The notes under the pieces are model-generated. The model saw only the letters and a list, made by a program, of their open reading frames with translations. It was not told where the DNA came from and searched no databases. Source: Chloroflexi bacterium TSY (lineage in GTDB: Bacteria > Chloroflexota > Anaerolineae > Caldilineales > Caldilineaceae). From it: 64,000 nucleotides of DNA. The stretch lies in NCBI GenBank assembly GCA_019217005.1, contig JAHBNG010000058.1, positions 1-64,000 of the forward strand, in the 5' to 3' direction. A program made the translations under genes and the position numbers. Positions 9,224 through 18,830 of this stretch are shown here, one piece after another (the stretch's first letter is position 1; each line of letters opens with the position of its first letter).

Positions 9224-11239
9224 ATGACAACATCAAACAACACCGGCAACGTTTCAGAATTGAAGAAAAGATTAGAGAATGCAGATCCGTCTGTTCGGTT
9301 TAATGCGGGGGTAGATTTGGTCAGACTTGGAGAGACGGCTGGTATTCCGGCTATCATTGAGGCATTTGAACACGAAAGCGTCTTTGTTCGTCTCTTTCAT
9401 GCTGCCAAAGCGCTGATTGAGATGGGTGAGCCAGCAGTGCCGATTCTGAACGAGACGCTTCAGTCAGAGAATAAACTCAGGCGTGTGGATGCGGCGTTTG
9501 CTTTGTATCACATTGATCAAGAGCGACTGGATGAACTGCTCCCAATCGTGCTTGCCATCCTGGATGAGACCGATCCCACATCGGTGACTGCAACTTTGTC
9601 CTCTGGACCACTGATTGATATTCTGCGTTTTCTAGGCGCTGTCGGTCCGGCTGCACACAAAGCCGTTCCAAATCTGCTGCGGGTGTTGCATGCCCAAATT
9701 TCCCTGGACGATCCAGATGCCTGGATGCAGGATGTACGGACTTGTGTTGCCGCTGTGCTTGCCCAAATTGCTGAACCAGATGATGAGATCATAGACACTC
9801 TGTGCAGCGCTATGTATAGTGAGAGTGAATCGTTGCGTTGGGGTGCAGCACGAGCATTTGGCGACAATCTAAATTTTGCCACACCACAAGCAATTGAGGA
9901 GCTAATAGCTGTTATTCGGAATGAAGATGAAGTGGAAACCGTTCGTGTGGAAGCTGCTTATTCATTGGCGACGATCAGTGAACCAGAAACCGAGACGTTG
10001 CCCGCTTTGCTAGATGCACTCAATAGCGACGAATGGTGGGTTCGTGTCTTTGCTGCTCGGCTTTTGGGTGAGATTAGTTCTCCACCCCCAACTGAACCAT
10101 TGGAACCCAGCGAAGACTGGATGCAGCGCCTCTTTCATCCTGTTCGTGACGTGCGGCGGCTACCGGAATCACATGAGCTGTCGAAGCAAGTCATTCCGTT
10201 TTTGGTTGAGGCGCTATCAGATGGTGATTATAACGTACGGCGCAATGCTATTTTTGCCCTCGCTAATATTGGACATCAGACAGGGGATGCACTTCCCTAT
10301 TTGACGAAAACTTTGCAAGTAGATGATCTCGGTCCAATTGCGGCTGAGGCATGTGCAAAAATCGGTCATTTGGCAATACCATTTTTGACTCATGCGTTAA
10401 ATGGCGAGAGTTTTGTCGGTCGACGCCATGCCGCCTATGCTTTGGGCTTGATCGATCTACCAGAAGCACAAGAAGCATTAAGTGAATGTAAGAACCTATC
10501 GGACGATGAACCGTTAACACCTGCACCACACCATTTCTACATCCAAAAGGATGTTCTGTTTGATGAGACAAAATTGCACATATTCGAAGAGTTGTATCAT
10601 CAAACTTTGGCGCGTGGGCGAGGAAGCGAGGTTGACTATCAGTTGCTCTATCCCAAACACGAATTTCTGCGCTATCTTGTGCAATATCAAGGGCTTTTTA
10701 TGCATGGTTCAAAAACGACAGATATTGATATCTTGAGACCATTTCGCTATGGGGTCGATGGCGCTGATCATGGCAATGTAAACGGTGTCTACGCAGATCA
10801 GGGATATATGCGCCCCATCTATTTTGCCACGATTCATGGGGGACGCTGCTTCGGGCAAATCAATGGCTTTTTTGAGCTGACTGAGGATGGGCAAGTATCG
10901 TTGGAGGGCGATCAGGGCTTTGAACGGCGCTACTACAAGCTCTGTATGGGGGTCAACGGTCTGCGGCGTAACCCGTGGAATCATGGCATGGTCTATGCCT
11001 TGCCTCCCGATACCTTCGAGTTTTGGAATGAGTGGACCAGTCGTGTACCGGTTCCACCCGTCATGAAGCTCGCCGTCACGCCAGAAGATCTCCCATTATT
11101 AAACCAAGTATGGGGAATAGATTCTCATATGCCGGGCGATAACTGGGTACGGCCAGACGAACCTTTCCCTTTCTTGAAAGATGTTCGATATGTGCCGATT
11201 CATCCAAGTGGCCGACCGCCGTGGCTGGAAGGTAGGTAG
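9224..11239 (+). CDS. HEAT-repeat protein with a C-terminal ART-like domain
   Basis: The start at 9224 has the SD-like GAGGGG 7 bases upstream; in-frame starts at 9218 and TTG 9203 are too close to it or weak. Residues 1 to about 420 are tandem HEAT/PBS-lyase-type helices (units such as DPSVRFNAGVDLVRLG, SLRWGAARAFGDNL, DYNVRRNAIFALANIG), a protein-interaction solenoid. The last 200 residues differ: LFMHGSKTTDIDILRPF, then GVYADQGYMRPIYFATIHG and FFELTEDGQVSLEG. The HGS...VYA...YFA pattern recalls ADP-ribosyltransferase-like folds, but this is inference. The 75-aa gene at 11246 follows 6 bp later and is probably cotranscribed. Confidence 0.8.
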   Translation: MTTSNNTGNVSELKKRLENADPSVRFNAGVDLVRLGETAGIPAIIEAFEHESVFVRLFHAAKALIEMGEPAVPILNETLQSENKLRRVDAAFALYHIDQERLDELLPIVLAILDETDPTSVTATLSSGPLIDILRFLGAVGPAAHKAVPNLLRVLHAQISLDDPDAWMQDVRTCVAAVLAQIAEPDDEIIDTLCSAMYSESESLRWGAARAFGDNLNFATPQAIEELIAVIRNEDEVETVRVEAAYSLATISEPETETLPALLDALNSDEWWVRVFAARLLGEISSPPPTEPLEPSEDWMQRLFHPVRDVRRLPESHELSKQVIPFLVEALSDGDYNVRRNAIFALANIGHQTGDALPYLTKTLQVDDLGPIAAEACAKIGHLAIPFLTHALNGESFVGRRHAAYALGLIDLPEAQEALSECKNLSDDEPLTPAPHHFYIQKDVLFDETKLHIFEELYHQTLARGRGSEVDYQLLYPKHEFLRYLVQYQGLFMHGSKTTDIDILRPFRYGVDGADHGNVNGVYADQGYMRPIYFATIHGGRCFGQINGFFELTEDGQVSLEGDQGFERRYYKLCMGVNGLRRNPWNHGMVYALPPDTFEFWNEWTSRVPVPPVMKLAVTPEDLPLLNQVWGIDSHMPGDNWVRPDEPFPFLKDVRYVPIHPSGRPPWLEGR

Positions 11240-11245
11240 ATCGCG

Positions 11246-11473
11246 ATGCAGTATCAGATATGGATAGAGGGTGAACTGGGACCTGAATGGAGTGGTTGGT
11301 TTAACGGATGGACCATCACTCCATCTGCAACGGGTCAGACAATATTGAGCGGTATGATCGAAGATCAAGCTGCACTGTACGGTCTGATCATGCGGCTAAA
11401 CGATTTAGGATTGTCGCTGATTGCCGTGGCTCGTCATGATTATGAGATTCAACCATACTTGGGAGAACGGTAG
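11246..11473 (+). CDS. small conserved hypothetical protein
   Basis: 75 residues, six bases after the HEAT gene. The composition is Trp/Gly rich at the N-terminus (IEGELGPEWSGWFNGW), followed by a helix-like segment (DQAALYGLIMRLNDLGLSLI) and a C-terminal VARHDYEIQPYL. I recognise the style from Chloroflexota, where such short proteins recur, but know no function. Its spacing suggests translation together with the HEAT protein. Confidence 0.6.
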   Translation: MQYQIWIEGELGPEWSGWFNGWTITPSATGQTILSGMIEDQAALYGLIMRLNDLGLSLIAVARHDYEIQPYLGER

Positions 11474-11580
11474 GAGACTACGGGTGTGTCCTATTTTCGA
11501 GGCATTGGTCGAATACGGATCACGTACCCCTGGCAGACCCCAAACTGCAGCACGCAACCGGAGAGTATACTGAGCAAGGC

Positions 11581-11633
11581 CATAGATGAGAAAAATTAGC
11601 CCAGTTTTACCCGAGTAGGTCATTCTCATCTAT
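11581..11633 (+). terminator. stem-loop between operons
   Basis: CATAGATGAGAA (11581-11592) pairs perfectly with TTCTCATCTATG (11622-11633). It lies between the 11246 gene and the PhyH gene at 11744. The loop is long and there is no T tract, so termination is only a guess. Confidence 0.35.
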
Positions 11634-11743
11634 GAGCGCTTGCGGTATATACAGACAATGCGCGATGCGTTGTCTTATGATATGATTGTTCCTCTTAGAA
11701 AATCCTTTGAATCATTCGCTACCGTTTGAGGGGATCAAAGATT

Positions 11744-12532
11744 ATGCAACTCACCCAAAACCAGATCGATTTTTTCCAGCATGAAGGATATTTGACGCCA
11801 CCGTCCATTACAACAGAGGAAGAGTTGAAGCAGATTCGTGCCATCTATGATCACCTTTTTGCCGAGCGTGCTGGACGGGAGGAGGGCAATCAATTTGACC
11901 TGGCTGGTGCTGATGAAGAAGGCACGCGAGCAACGTTGCCCCAGATTCTGAACCCACCTCGCTATGCGCCCGAATTGAATGAATTTCTCTTCAAAAAGAA
12001 TGCCAAGAGCATCGCTGATCAACTTCTTGGTGATGAATCGACAGGAGGCGATCACGCCATCCTGAAGCCCGCCCATTATGGTTCGGAAACGCCCTGGCAT
12101 CAAGATGAAGCGTATTGGAATCCCGATTTCAACTATCGTTCGCTTAGCATCTGGATGCCGCTTCAAGATGCAACAATCGAAAGTGGCTGTATGCAGTTTG
12201 TGCCGCGGAGCCACAAACAAGGCGTTCTCAACCATCATCCGATTAACAATGATCCACGAGTTCATGGTTTGGAAGTTGATCATTTCGACGAAAGTCAGAT
12301 TGTTTCCTGTCCGATTCCAGCAGGTGGCGTAACGATTCATCATTGTCGCACATTGCACTATGCCGGTCCTAACTCCACAGGTGAGCCTCGACGAGCTTAT
12401 ATTCAGGTCTTCGGTCTGCCCACCAGCAAGCGGGAAGAGACACGCAATTTCTACTGGCAACGCATGCAACGTACGGCTCGCGCTGAACGTTCGAAGGCTT
12501 CGATGAACTCAACTGGCGCAACAATGCAATAA
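11744..12532 (+). CDS. phytanoyl-CoA dioxygenase (PhyH) family protein
   Basis: 262 residues from the ATG at 11744, with GAGGGG 10 bases upstream. It is an Fe(II)/2-oxoglutarate oxygenase. The iron-binding HxD is in ETPWHQDEAYW, and the distal His and 2OG-binding Arg are in TIHHCRTLHYAGPNSTGEPR. The order QIDFFQHEGYLTPP at the N-terminus and SGCMQFVPRSHKQG in the middle are typical of PhyH. The substrate cannot be inferred; family members hydroxylate small molecules. A second PhyH paralogue is at 22482-23378. Confidence 0.88.
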   Translation: MQLTQNQIDFFQHEGYLTPPSITTEEELKQIRAIYDHLFAERAGREEGNQFDLAGADEEGTRATLPQILNPPRYAPELNEFLFKKNAKSIADQLLGDESTGGDHAILKPAHYGSETPWHQDEAYWNPDFNYRSLSIWMPLQDATIESGCMQFVPRSHKQGVLNHHPINNDPRVHGLEVDHFDESQIVSCPIPAGGVTIHHCRTLHYAGPNSTGEPRRAYIQVFGLPTSKREETRNFYWQRMQRTARAERSKASMNSTGATMQ

Positions 12533-12533
12533 G

Positions 12534-12633
12534 GCTTTTCCAACAATTGAAATCCCTAATTTGATATGGAAAAGCTCAAGCCATTCCAGAGAAATCGACT
12601 TGGCAAATTAGGGATTTATTTCTCTGGAATGGC
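12534..12633 (+). repeat. two-hairpin intergenic repeat with complementary loops
   Basis: Hairpin 1 pairs GCTTTTCCA (12534-12542) with TGGAAAAGC (12567-12575). Hairpin 2 pairs a perfect 16-bp stem (12580-12595 with 12618-12633). The loop of hairpin 1 contains AAATCCCTAATTTG (12550-12563), which is exactly complementary to CAAATTAGGGATTT (12604-12617) in the loop of hairpin 2. A second, diverged copy is at 20270-20821, split by a MITE. Confidence 0.7.
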
Positions 12634-12651
12634 CTAAGAATGTGAAACATC

Positions 12652-14073
12652 ATGCAAGATCACGAACTCTGCTTTTTGACGGCCACAGAACTCGCCCAAC
12701 GGATACGTGCCAAAGAAATCTCGGTCCGTGAAGTGTTGGATGCCCATTTGGCCCAAATTGAACAAGTGAACCCTCACGTCAATGCAGTTGTAACGCTTGT
12801 CGCTGAACAGGCAATCGACGCAGCCAATGCCGCGGATGAAGTGCTCAGCCGAGGAACGCCAACAGGTCCACTCTTTGGTCTTCCGATTGCTCACAAAGAT
12901 TTGGTAGACACAAAGGGGATTCGGACGACCAAAGGCTCCCCTATCTTTCAAGATCACGTCCCGGAGCAAGATTGCTTACTTGTGGAACGATTAAAGGGTG
13001 CTGGCGCGATTACGATTGGCAAAACCAATACACCCGAGTTTGGTGCTGGTTCGCAGACGTTTAACCCCGTCTTTGGCGCGACGCGCAATCCCTATGATCT
13101 TTCTAAGACTTGTGGCGGAAGTAGCGGTGGGGCTGCCGTTGCCTTGGCTTGCGGCATGATACCCATTGCCGATGGCAGTGACACAGGCGGCTCTCTACGC
13201 AACCCTGCTAGTTTCTGTAATGTCGTCGGGTTACGTGTCTCGCCAGGGCGTGTTCCTGCGTGGCCGCGTCAAGCTGGCTGGTTTCCCATCTCGGTCCAAG
13301 GACCGATGGCGCGCACTGCGGCAGACGTTGCACTTGTGTTGAGTGCCATTGCCGGCCCTGATCCATGTTCGCCCATTGCGATCACCGAATCTGGCAATCG
13401 TTTTGCTCAGATCTTGGCGCGCGACTTTTCAGGGGTCAAAATTGCCTGGAGCCGCGACTTGGGAGGGCTACCAGTTGACGAACGAGTAACAGCAGCCATT
13501 GACGCGCAGCAGCATGTCTTCACGGAGCTTGGCTGTCTGGTTGAAGAAGCCGAACCCGATTTCCGTGATGCGGACGAAGCATTCAAGGTTTGGCGGGCTT
13601 GGAGTTTTAGCATTGATTATGGAGAACTATTGAAGACGCACCGCGATCAGATCAAGCAAAGTATCATCTGGAATACAGAGGCGGGCCTGGCCTTAACTGG
13701 ACCACAGATTGCTGAAGCCGAAGTCAAGCGAACTGCACTCTATCACCGGGTTCGTGAGTTTATGGAAACATATGAGTTTCTCATTTTACCAGTGGCTCAG
13801 GTGCCCCCGTTTGACATCGATCAAGAGTACGTCACCGAGATCAACGGCATTCAGATGGAAACCTATATTGATTGGATGAAATCGTGTTACTATATTTCGG
13901 CCATCGGGCTGCCAGCCATTTCTGTTCCCTGTGGCTTCACAGCCGAGGGTTTGCCGATCGGTGTTCAGATTGTGGGACGGCACCAAGACGATTTTGGTGT
14001 GTTGCAATTGGCCCATGCCTTTGAGCAAGCAACTGGTTTCTGGAGGATGCGGCCTGGAATGATGGAGAGTTGA
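12652..14073 (+). CDS. amidase (amidase signature family)
   Basis: 473 residues, the usual length. The catalytic Ser-cisSer-Lys triad is visible: Lys in PIAHKDLVDTKG (about residue 82), the glycine/serine loop KTCGGSSGGAAVALA with the cis-Ser (about 155-160), and the nucleophile region ADGSDTGGSLRNPASF (about 178). The C-terminal LPAISVPCGFTAEGLPIGVQ block is also standard. The family hydrolyses amide bonds in small molecules; GatA is unlikely without GatB/C nearby. The start ATG has only a weak RBS and lies 18 bp after the two-hairpin repeat. Confidence 0.9.
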   Translation: MQDHELCFLTATELAQRIRAKEISVREVLDAHLAQIEQVNPHVNAVVTLVAEQAIDAANAADEVLSRGTPTGPLFGLPIAHKDLVDTKGIRTTKGSPIFQDHVPEQDCLLVERLKGAGAITIGKTNTPEFGAGSQTFNPVFGATRNPYDLSKTCGGSSGGAAVALACGMIPIADGSDTGGSLRNPASFCNVVGLRVSPGRVPAWPRQAGWFPISVQGPMARTAADVALVLSAIAGPDPCSPIAITESGNRFAQILARDFSGVKIAWSRDLGGLPVDERVTAAIDAQQHVFTELGCLVEEAEPDFRDADEAFKVWRAWSFSIDYGELLKTHRDQIKQSIIWNTEAGLALTGPQIAEAEVKRTALYHRVREFMETYEFLILPVAQVPPFDIDQEYVTEINGIQMETYIDWMKSCYYISAIGLPAISVPCGFTAEGLPIGVQIVGRHQDDFGVLQLAHAFEQATGFWRMRPGMMES

Positions 14074-14306
14074 GTTAAAGCAGGCCAATCCGGTTTTTGA
14101 TGGTGGCTGTCCAGTAAGTGATAGACAGTCAACGAATACAAGATTCTTAGGCTATCACCAGCGTCTATACAAATCGCATCACTGAACCCCCAGCTACGAC
14201 CCAATTTTAAAGGATCTCCAGATTAACGGGATTGACTGGATTTGTCTCTTCTCATGCTGTAAATCCTGTTCATCTGTGGATAATAAATATATTTTGTGGA
14301 ATTGCC

Positions 14307-15665
14307 TTACTCCACAAATAGCCCTCCTTGTACAGCCGCCAACCGCGCTTCTTCGAGCGCTAATAACATCATGTCAATATTGACTTCACTGCGTTCAATT
14401 CCACGCAAAAAATTGGTTAGCCCTGCACCCAATGCAAATTGGATTGTCTCAGGGCTCCCCCAGAAATAGGGCATATCAACGACATCAGCCTTTAGGACAA
14501 TATCCGATCGCTGGCGTAGCTTGTTACTAAACTCCTCAGAATTTACGTTGACGGGCGCAAAGGCCGCACTATCTGTTAGGGGTGGATGCATGAGTATCTG
14601 TGCGTCAGGCGTGCTGATATATGTAAGAAACTCGATGGCTTCCAAAGGATGCTCGCTCTTGGCAGGAATCATATAGCCCAAGGAAAGCACGACTTCGCCC
14701 ACGGGGAGGGATGGATCTATAATAGGAAAGCTGAAGAAGCCCGGCTGGGCTTGCCAGGGTTCTGGTAACTCGCCAAGAGCAAATGGATCTGCTAAAACCA
14801 TTGCCGCTCTCTGGCCTGTCAACATGTTCTTCTCATCAGAAATGATGTCTGACATGCTCTCTAGCCCATCCATCTCAGAGGGGCGTTCAACAAAGAATTC
14901 GTTCTCGAAGAGCCATCGCCAAGTTTCGAATACTTCAATCACCCGGCTATCCTGGTAGCTTTCTCGTCCGCGCATCAAATTTCGGTGAAAATCAGGACCG
15001 TTGATGCGTAGATTTAAATAGTCGAACCAGAGGGCTACCAAAGTTGGATCATCACCAGCAATGGCAAAAGGAACCACACCATTGGCACGTAACGTATCAG
15101 CAAGCAAAAGAAACTCATCCCAATATTGAGGAGGTTCCAGCCCATACTGTTCAAAAATTTTCTGATTGTAATAGATGCCACTCCAACTGAAGCCAGTCGG
15201 GACGAAGTATTGCTTTCCGTTAACTTCGCTCAGCGCACGCAGAGAGGGCGGATAGCGATCAAGAAGACCTGCCTGCGACCAGATGTCGGTTACATCCAAT
15301 AACTGCCCTTGCCTGATTGACCAAAGCAGCATGTGAGTCGGCCCAATGAGCATCACATCGGGGGTGGGTGAGTTGTTCAGATATTGAGTGGGTAGATTCT
15401 CATACCGTTTGCGCTCAATCTTGATATGAGGTGCTGTAGCCTCAAATTGCTCAATGAGGGCGTCTTCTGCATACAGTGAACTATCGAGACTAAAGTAGGT
15501 TAAAGAGACAGGCGTTACTTCTGGTGGAGGGGGTTCTCCACGCGAGCCACAGCCTGTCAGAATCAAGAGCGTAATCGTGAGGAACAGTGTGCAATGTGCA
15601 TTAGACCCCGTGAGCAAACAAAATGACGCGCGCTTCTCCGCTTGGCGACTGGCAATCAAGCTCAT
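14307..15665 (-). CDS. extracellular solute-binding lipoprotein (family 1, sugar type), SBP1
   Basis: A hydrophobic signal peptide with lipobox LILTGC is followed by a cluster-B type binding protein: FEATAPHIKIERKRYENLP, DVMLIGPTHMLLWSIRQGQLLDVTDIW, YYNQKIFEQYGLEPPQYWDEFL and SEHPLEAIEFLTYISTP. It is the third of three tandem paralogues on this strand. Its start overlaps the stop of SBP2 by 4 bp, so it is translated with SBP2. No ABC permease or ATPase gene is present in the window, so the transporter must be encoded elsewhere or these are orphan receptors. Confidence 0.85.
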   Translation of the reverse strand: MSLIASRQAEKRASFCLLTGSNAHCTLFLTITLLILTGCGSRGEPPPPEVTPVSLTYFSLDSSLYAEDALIEQFEATAPHIKIERKRYENLPTQYLNNSPTPDVMLIGPTHMLLWSIRQGQLLDVTDIWSQAGLLDRYPPSLRALSEVNGKQYFVPTGFSWSGIYYNQKIFEQYGLEPPQYWDEFLLLADTLRANGVVPFAIAGDDPTLVALWFDYLNLRINGPDFHRNLMRGRESYQDSRVIEVFETWRWLFENEFFVERPSEMDGLESMSDIISDEKNMLTGQRAAMVLADPFALGELPEPWQAQPGFFSFPIIDPSLPVGEVVLSLGYMIPAKSEHPLEAIEFLTYISTPDAQILMHPPLTDSAAFAPVNVNSEEFSNKLRQRSDIVLKADVVDMPYFWGSPETIQFALGAGLTNFLRGIERSEVNIDMMLLALEEARLAAVQGGLFVE

Positions 15666-17092
15666 CGAAAGTAAGCTCCTTTTTCGAGCGCTTTCAGCCG
15701 ATCTTCCTCAAGTTTGGCCAAGAGATCATTGATATCGACTGGTTCTCTCGTGGCATTGCGCAAGAAGCGACCTATCGCCTGGGTCATCGAGATCCGGACA
15801 TCGGTCGGTGCCGCCCATACGTAACGTTGAGTAACGTCCTCTGCGCGTTCTAACAGCATAAGCCCCTGTTGGGCTTCGATTGAGAGCAGATCAAAGTCAA
15901 CTTTGTCGGTGGCTGGAACAAAGGTCGCATTAGAGCCCTGAAACTGCGCAAATGTGGCCGCTGTTTCTGGCTGAAGCATGTGCGCAATGAAAGTCATTGC
16001 CTCAAGTCGATTGGGAGCGTTTGCAGGTACAAGATAGCCGATGGCACCCACGACTTCACCCAGGGGAATATCTGAATTGAACACAGGAAACCGAAAAAAG
16101 GTTAATTCGCTGGCAAAGATGTCGGGCAAGTCTGTAATCGAGGTTGAGGGCAGTAGTGCCATTGCGGCTTTCTCGCGGGTCAAAGGATCGTCCTTGTCGC
16201 CACGAATGAGAGCAAGCAAGCTATCGAGATCACCATCGATGCCAATATCGGTTGTAAAATATCCCTTGTCAATCAGCGTTTGCCAGGTTTCAAAGACTGT
16301 AAAGAGGCGTTCATCTGTAAATGTGATTTCGCCCTGAATCAGTTGGCGATGGAATACGGGACCATTGAGACGAATATCCAAATAATCAAACCAGAGTGAG
16401 GCCAACCATTCATCGCTCCAAGGCATCACAAAAGGGATAACGCCGTTGGCCAGTAGAGTATCAGCGACGACAATCAATTCATCCCAGCTTTGTGGTGGCT
16501 CAATCCCCAACTCGTTGAAAACTTCACGATTGTAATAGAGTGCGTTCCAGCTGTAGCCAGCAGATAGGAAGTACTGCCGTCCACCTCGCATTGTCAATTC
16601 CTGAATAGCCCCTTGATAGCCTTCGGCTGCTTCCGTCTGTTCCATCACATCTGATAGATCGGCCAGCAGACCCTCATCCAGACCAATAAAGAGCCAGCTT
16701 CCCATGGGAATCGCCATAATATCGGGTGGCTCTTCATCTCGGAGGTAGGCCTGTGGCCAAGAATTGAGCGGTGCAGCCTTGATATCGAGAGTCGGTTGTG
16801 CTTCTTCAAATTGACGCAACAGCTCTTTCTCCACCTGGTCATTGTTGCCAAAGCTGATGTACCGCAGTTCTGTTTTCGATTCTGTGGATGAAACAACGGG
16901 CTCCTCATCATCAGAACCCCAGCAGGCAGTGAGGAGGAGCGCCAGCAGCGTCAGTACAAGTATAGGCTGCCAAAAAGGTTTTGTCCCGTCTTTGCTCTGA
17001 AAGACATGATTCAAATCGTTTCTGGATGGGTATGTGGATCTAGAAGAAGCGATATGTACCTTTGTGGAAACTATCTTCACCCCATTGTTCAT
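15662..17092 (-). CDS. extracellular solute-binding lipoprotein, SBP2
   Basis: 476 residues with a signal peptide and lipobox LLLTAC after a basic N-terminal stretch. Conserved blocks match SBP1 and SBP3: GLDEGLLADLSDVMEQ, GYSWNALYYNREVFNELGIEPP, LASLWFDYLDIRLNGP, LTREKAAMALLPS and NRLEAMTFIAHML. The C-terminus (AIGRFLRN ... LEEDRLKALEKGAYFR) shows what SBP3 looked like before it was split. It begins 25 bp after the old SBP3 stop and overlaps SBP1 by 4 bp. It is predicted to bind a sugar or other polar solute outside the membrane. Confidence 0.85.
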   Translation of the reverse strand: MNNGVKIVSTKVHIASSRSTYPSRNDLNHVFQSKDGTKPFWQPILVLTLLALLLTACWGSDDEEPVVSSTESKTELRYISFGNNDQVEKELLRQFEEAQPTLDIKAAPLNSWPQAYLRDEEPPDIMAIPMGSWLFIGLDEGLLADLSDVMEQTEAAEGYQGAIQELTMRGGRQYFLSAGYSWNALYYNREVFNELGIEPPQSWDELIVVADTLLANGVIPFVMPWSDEWLASLWFDYLDIRLNGPVFHRQLIQGEITFTDERLFTVFETWQTLIDKGYFTTDIGIDGDLDSLLALIRGDKDDPLTREKAAMALLPSTSITDLPDIFASELTFFRFPVFNSDIPLGEVVGAIGYLVPANAPNRLEAMTFIAHMLQPETAATFAQFQGSNATFVPATDKVDFDLLSIEAQQGLMLLERAEDVTQRYVWAAPTDVRISMTQAIGRFLRNATREPVDINDLLAKLEEDRLKALEKGAYFR

Positions 17093-17222
17093 GATTCGTT
17101 TGCCTCACGCGTGTCCTCTATTCGAAAACACCTTGCTCTAACGCTTTCAGCCTTGCCTCCTCTAGCTTGTCTAGCATTCCATCAATGTCAATGCCATCTT
17201 CTGGTTTAGAAACTTCTCTTAA

Positions 17223-18830
17223 TACTACTGTGCAGCAATATATTGTGAAACACAAAGGAAATTCGTTATATTTCTGGGCATATTGCTAACAAAACGCAAA
17301 CAGAATGCAAAGGAAAAATGAGATAGACTGAAGAGCCAATAAAATGAAGCAGTCTTCGATGAAAGGAAATCAAGATGAAACTTGCTCAAGCAGTCAATCA
17401 ATATGACTACAGCCAACTGGAAAGCCCGCCGCTGCTGGAACTGACAGAAGAGCAACTGGCGGCACTGGCCGACCAACTCCAGGAGTATCATGCCATATAT
17501 AGTCCATACTTCAGCCATGTGGCTCAGAGAGAGCATGCGTACCACTACATGCGAGGCTTGTTAGACCCCGAAATCAAACGCAAATCGGCCGAGAACATCG
17601 CGCTGGCGACAGTAGGAGAATCGGGTGTACGCCCCCTGCAAAGCTTTGTGGGTCAGAGCCGCTGGAGCGGTGAAGCGATGCTGGCGGAACATACTCGACA
17701 GACAGGTGAGTTGTTGGGAGACGCAAATGGCGTCTTACTCCTGGATGGGAGCGACATTCCCAAGCAAGGAGAAGAGTCAGTGGGCGTCAAGCGGCAGCGG
17801 TGTGGCGAACTGGGCAAGATCGCCAACTGTCAAGCCGGAGTCTTCCTGGGATATAATAGCTCTCATGGCTATACCTTACTGAACTGTCGGTTGTATATCC
17901 CCCAAGAATGGTTTAGTGATGAGTATGCAGAGAAGCGGTACAAAACCGGTCTTCCCACTGACCTGACCTTCCAAACAAAAAATGAATTGGCTTGGTCCAT
18001 GATTGAGCAGACGCACGCCCTGGGTGCGTTGCCCATCCGCTGGATCACTATGGATGAAGCCTTTGGCAAAGATACTCATCTGCTTGACTGCATTGATGGC
18101 CAAACCGCTTACAGCTACTTTGCTGAAGTGCCCAAAGAGACTCGTGTCTGGACCTCCAGCCCCCAGACCTATCTGCCCGCATCATCTGGATGCGGGCGCA
18201 AAGCTCAAGCTCCGCGTCCGGCCTGGTGAACCTACGCCTCTCACCGTTGCTCAACTCGCTGACACCTTCCAGGAGCATGAGTGGCAACAGCATGTTCTCA
18301 AAGAGGGCTCCAAGGGCTTCATCGTTGCTTCCATTGCTTGTCGCCGCATTGTCTCTGTCCGCAATGGCTCCCGGTTCTGCTCTCTGGCTCATCGTCCGCC
18401 GCAATCCCGATTGCTCTCTGCAATACTTTCTCTCCAATGCACCCCTTGAGACTTCCTTGGATGACTTCGCCACTGTTTCTGCTTTGCGTTGGCCCATTGA
18501 AACCATTTTTGAACAAGCCAAGCAGTTTCTCGGACTCAACGAATATGAAACTCGCAGTTGGCTCGGTTGGCATCATCATATGACCTTAGTCATTTTGGCC
18601 TTTGGTTTCTTGGCTCGTTCTCAGTTTTTCCTCAAATATGATGCCCCCGCTCTCACTTTGCCACAGGTTGTTGAACTTCTCCATGCCGTTCTGCCTAAAC
18701 CTGTCTTGACACTCGCTGAGACTATCGAGCGCCTTCGCTACAAGCAACGTCGTCTTGCTTCCGCTAAACGCTCGCATTATCTTGTGCAAAAATCGAACAT
18801 TATCGAGCCTTTACTTGATGCACAGTAGTA
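17223..18830 (+). mobile_element. IS701-family element
   Basis: A 1608-bp element with inverted ends TACTACTGTGCA...TGCACAGTAGTA, flanked by TTAA (17219-17222 and 18831-18834). A 4-bp YTAR duplication is characteristic of IS701. It interrupts SBP3. Confidence 0.9.
17375..18828 (+). pseudogene. IS701-family transposase, frameshifted
   Basis: The first part (to about 18195) carries YHYMRGLLDPEIKRKSAENIA, GVLLLDGSDIPKQGEESVGV (first catalytic Asp), CQAGVFLGYNSSHGYTL and WITMDEAFGKD. The last part (from about 18360) has LRWPIETIFEQAKQFLGLNEYETRSWLGWHHH, the conserved Glu region. The frame changes twice, near 18195 and 18360, so it is probably inactive. Confidence 0.85.

Noticed and set aside
11735..12469. 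A 244-codon open frame on the minus strand
   Set aside because: It is the antisense shadow of the PhyH gene at 11744, whose motifs are clear.
12534..12633. tRNA, riboswitch or simple terminator
   Set aside because: There is no cloverleaf, no known ligand-binding motif and no T tract. The repeat nature and loop complementarity point to a repeat element instead.
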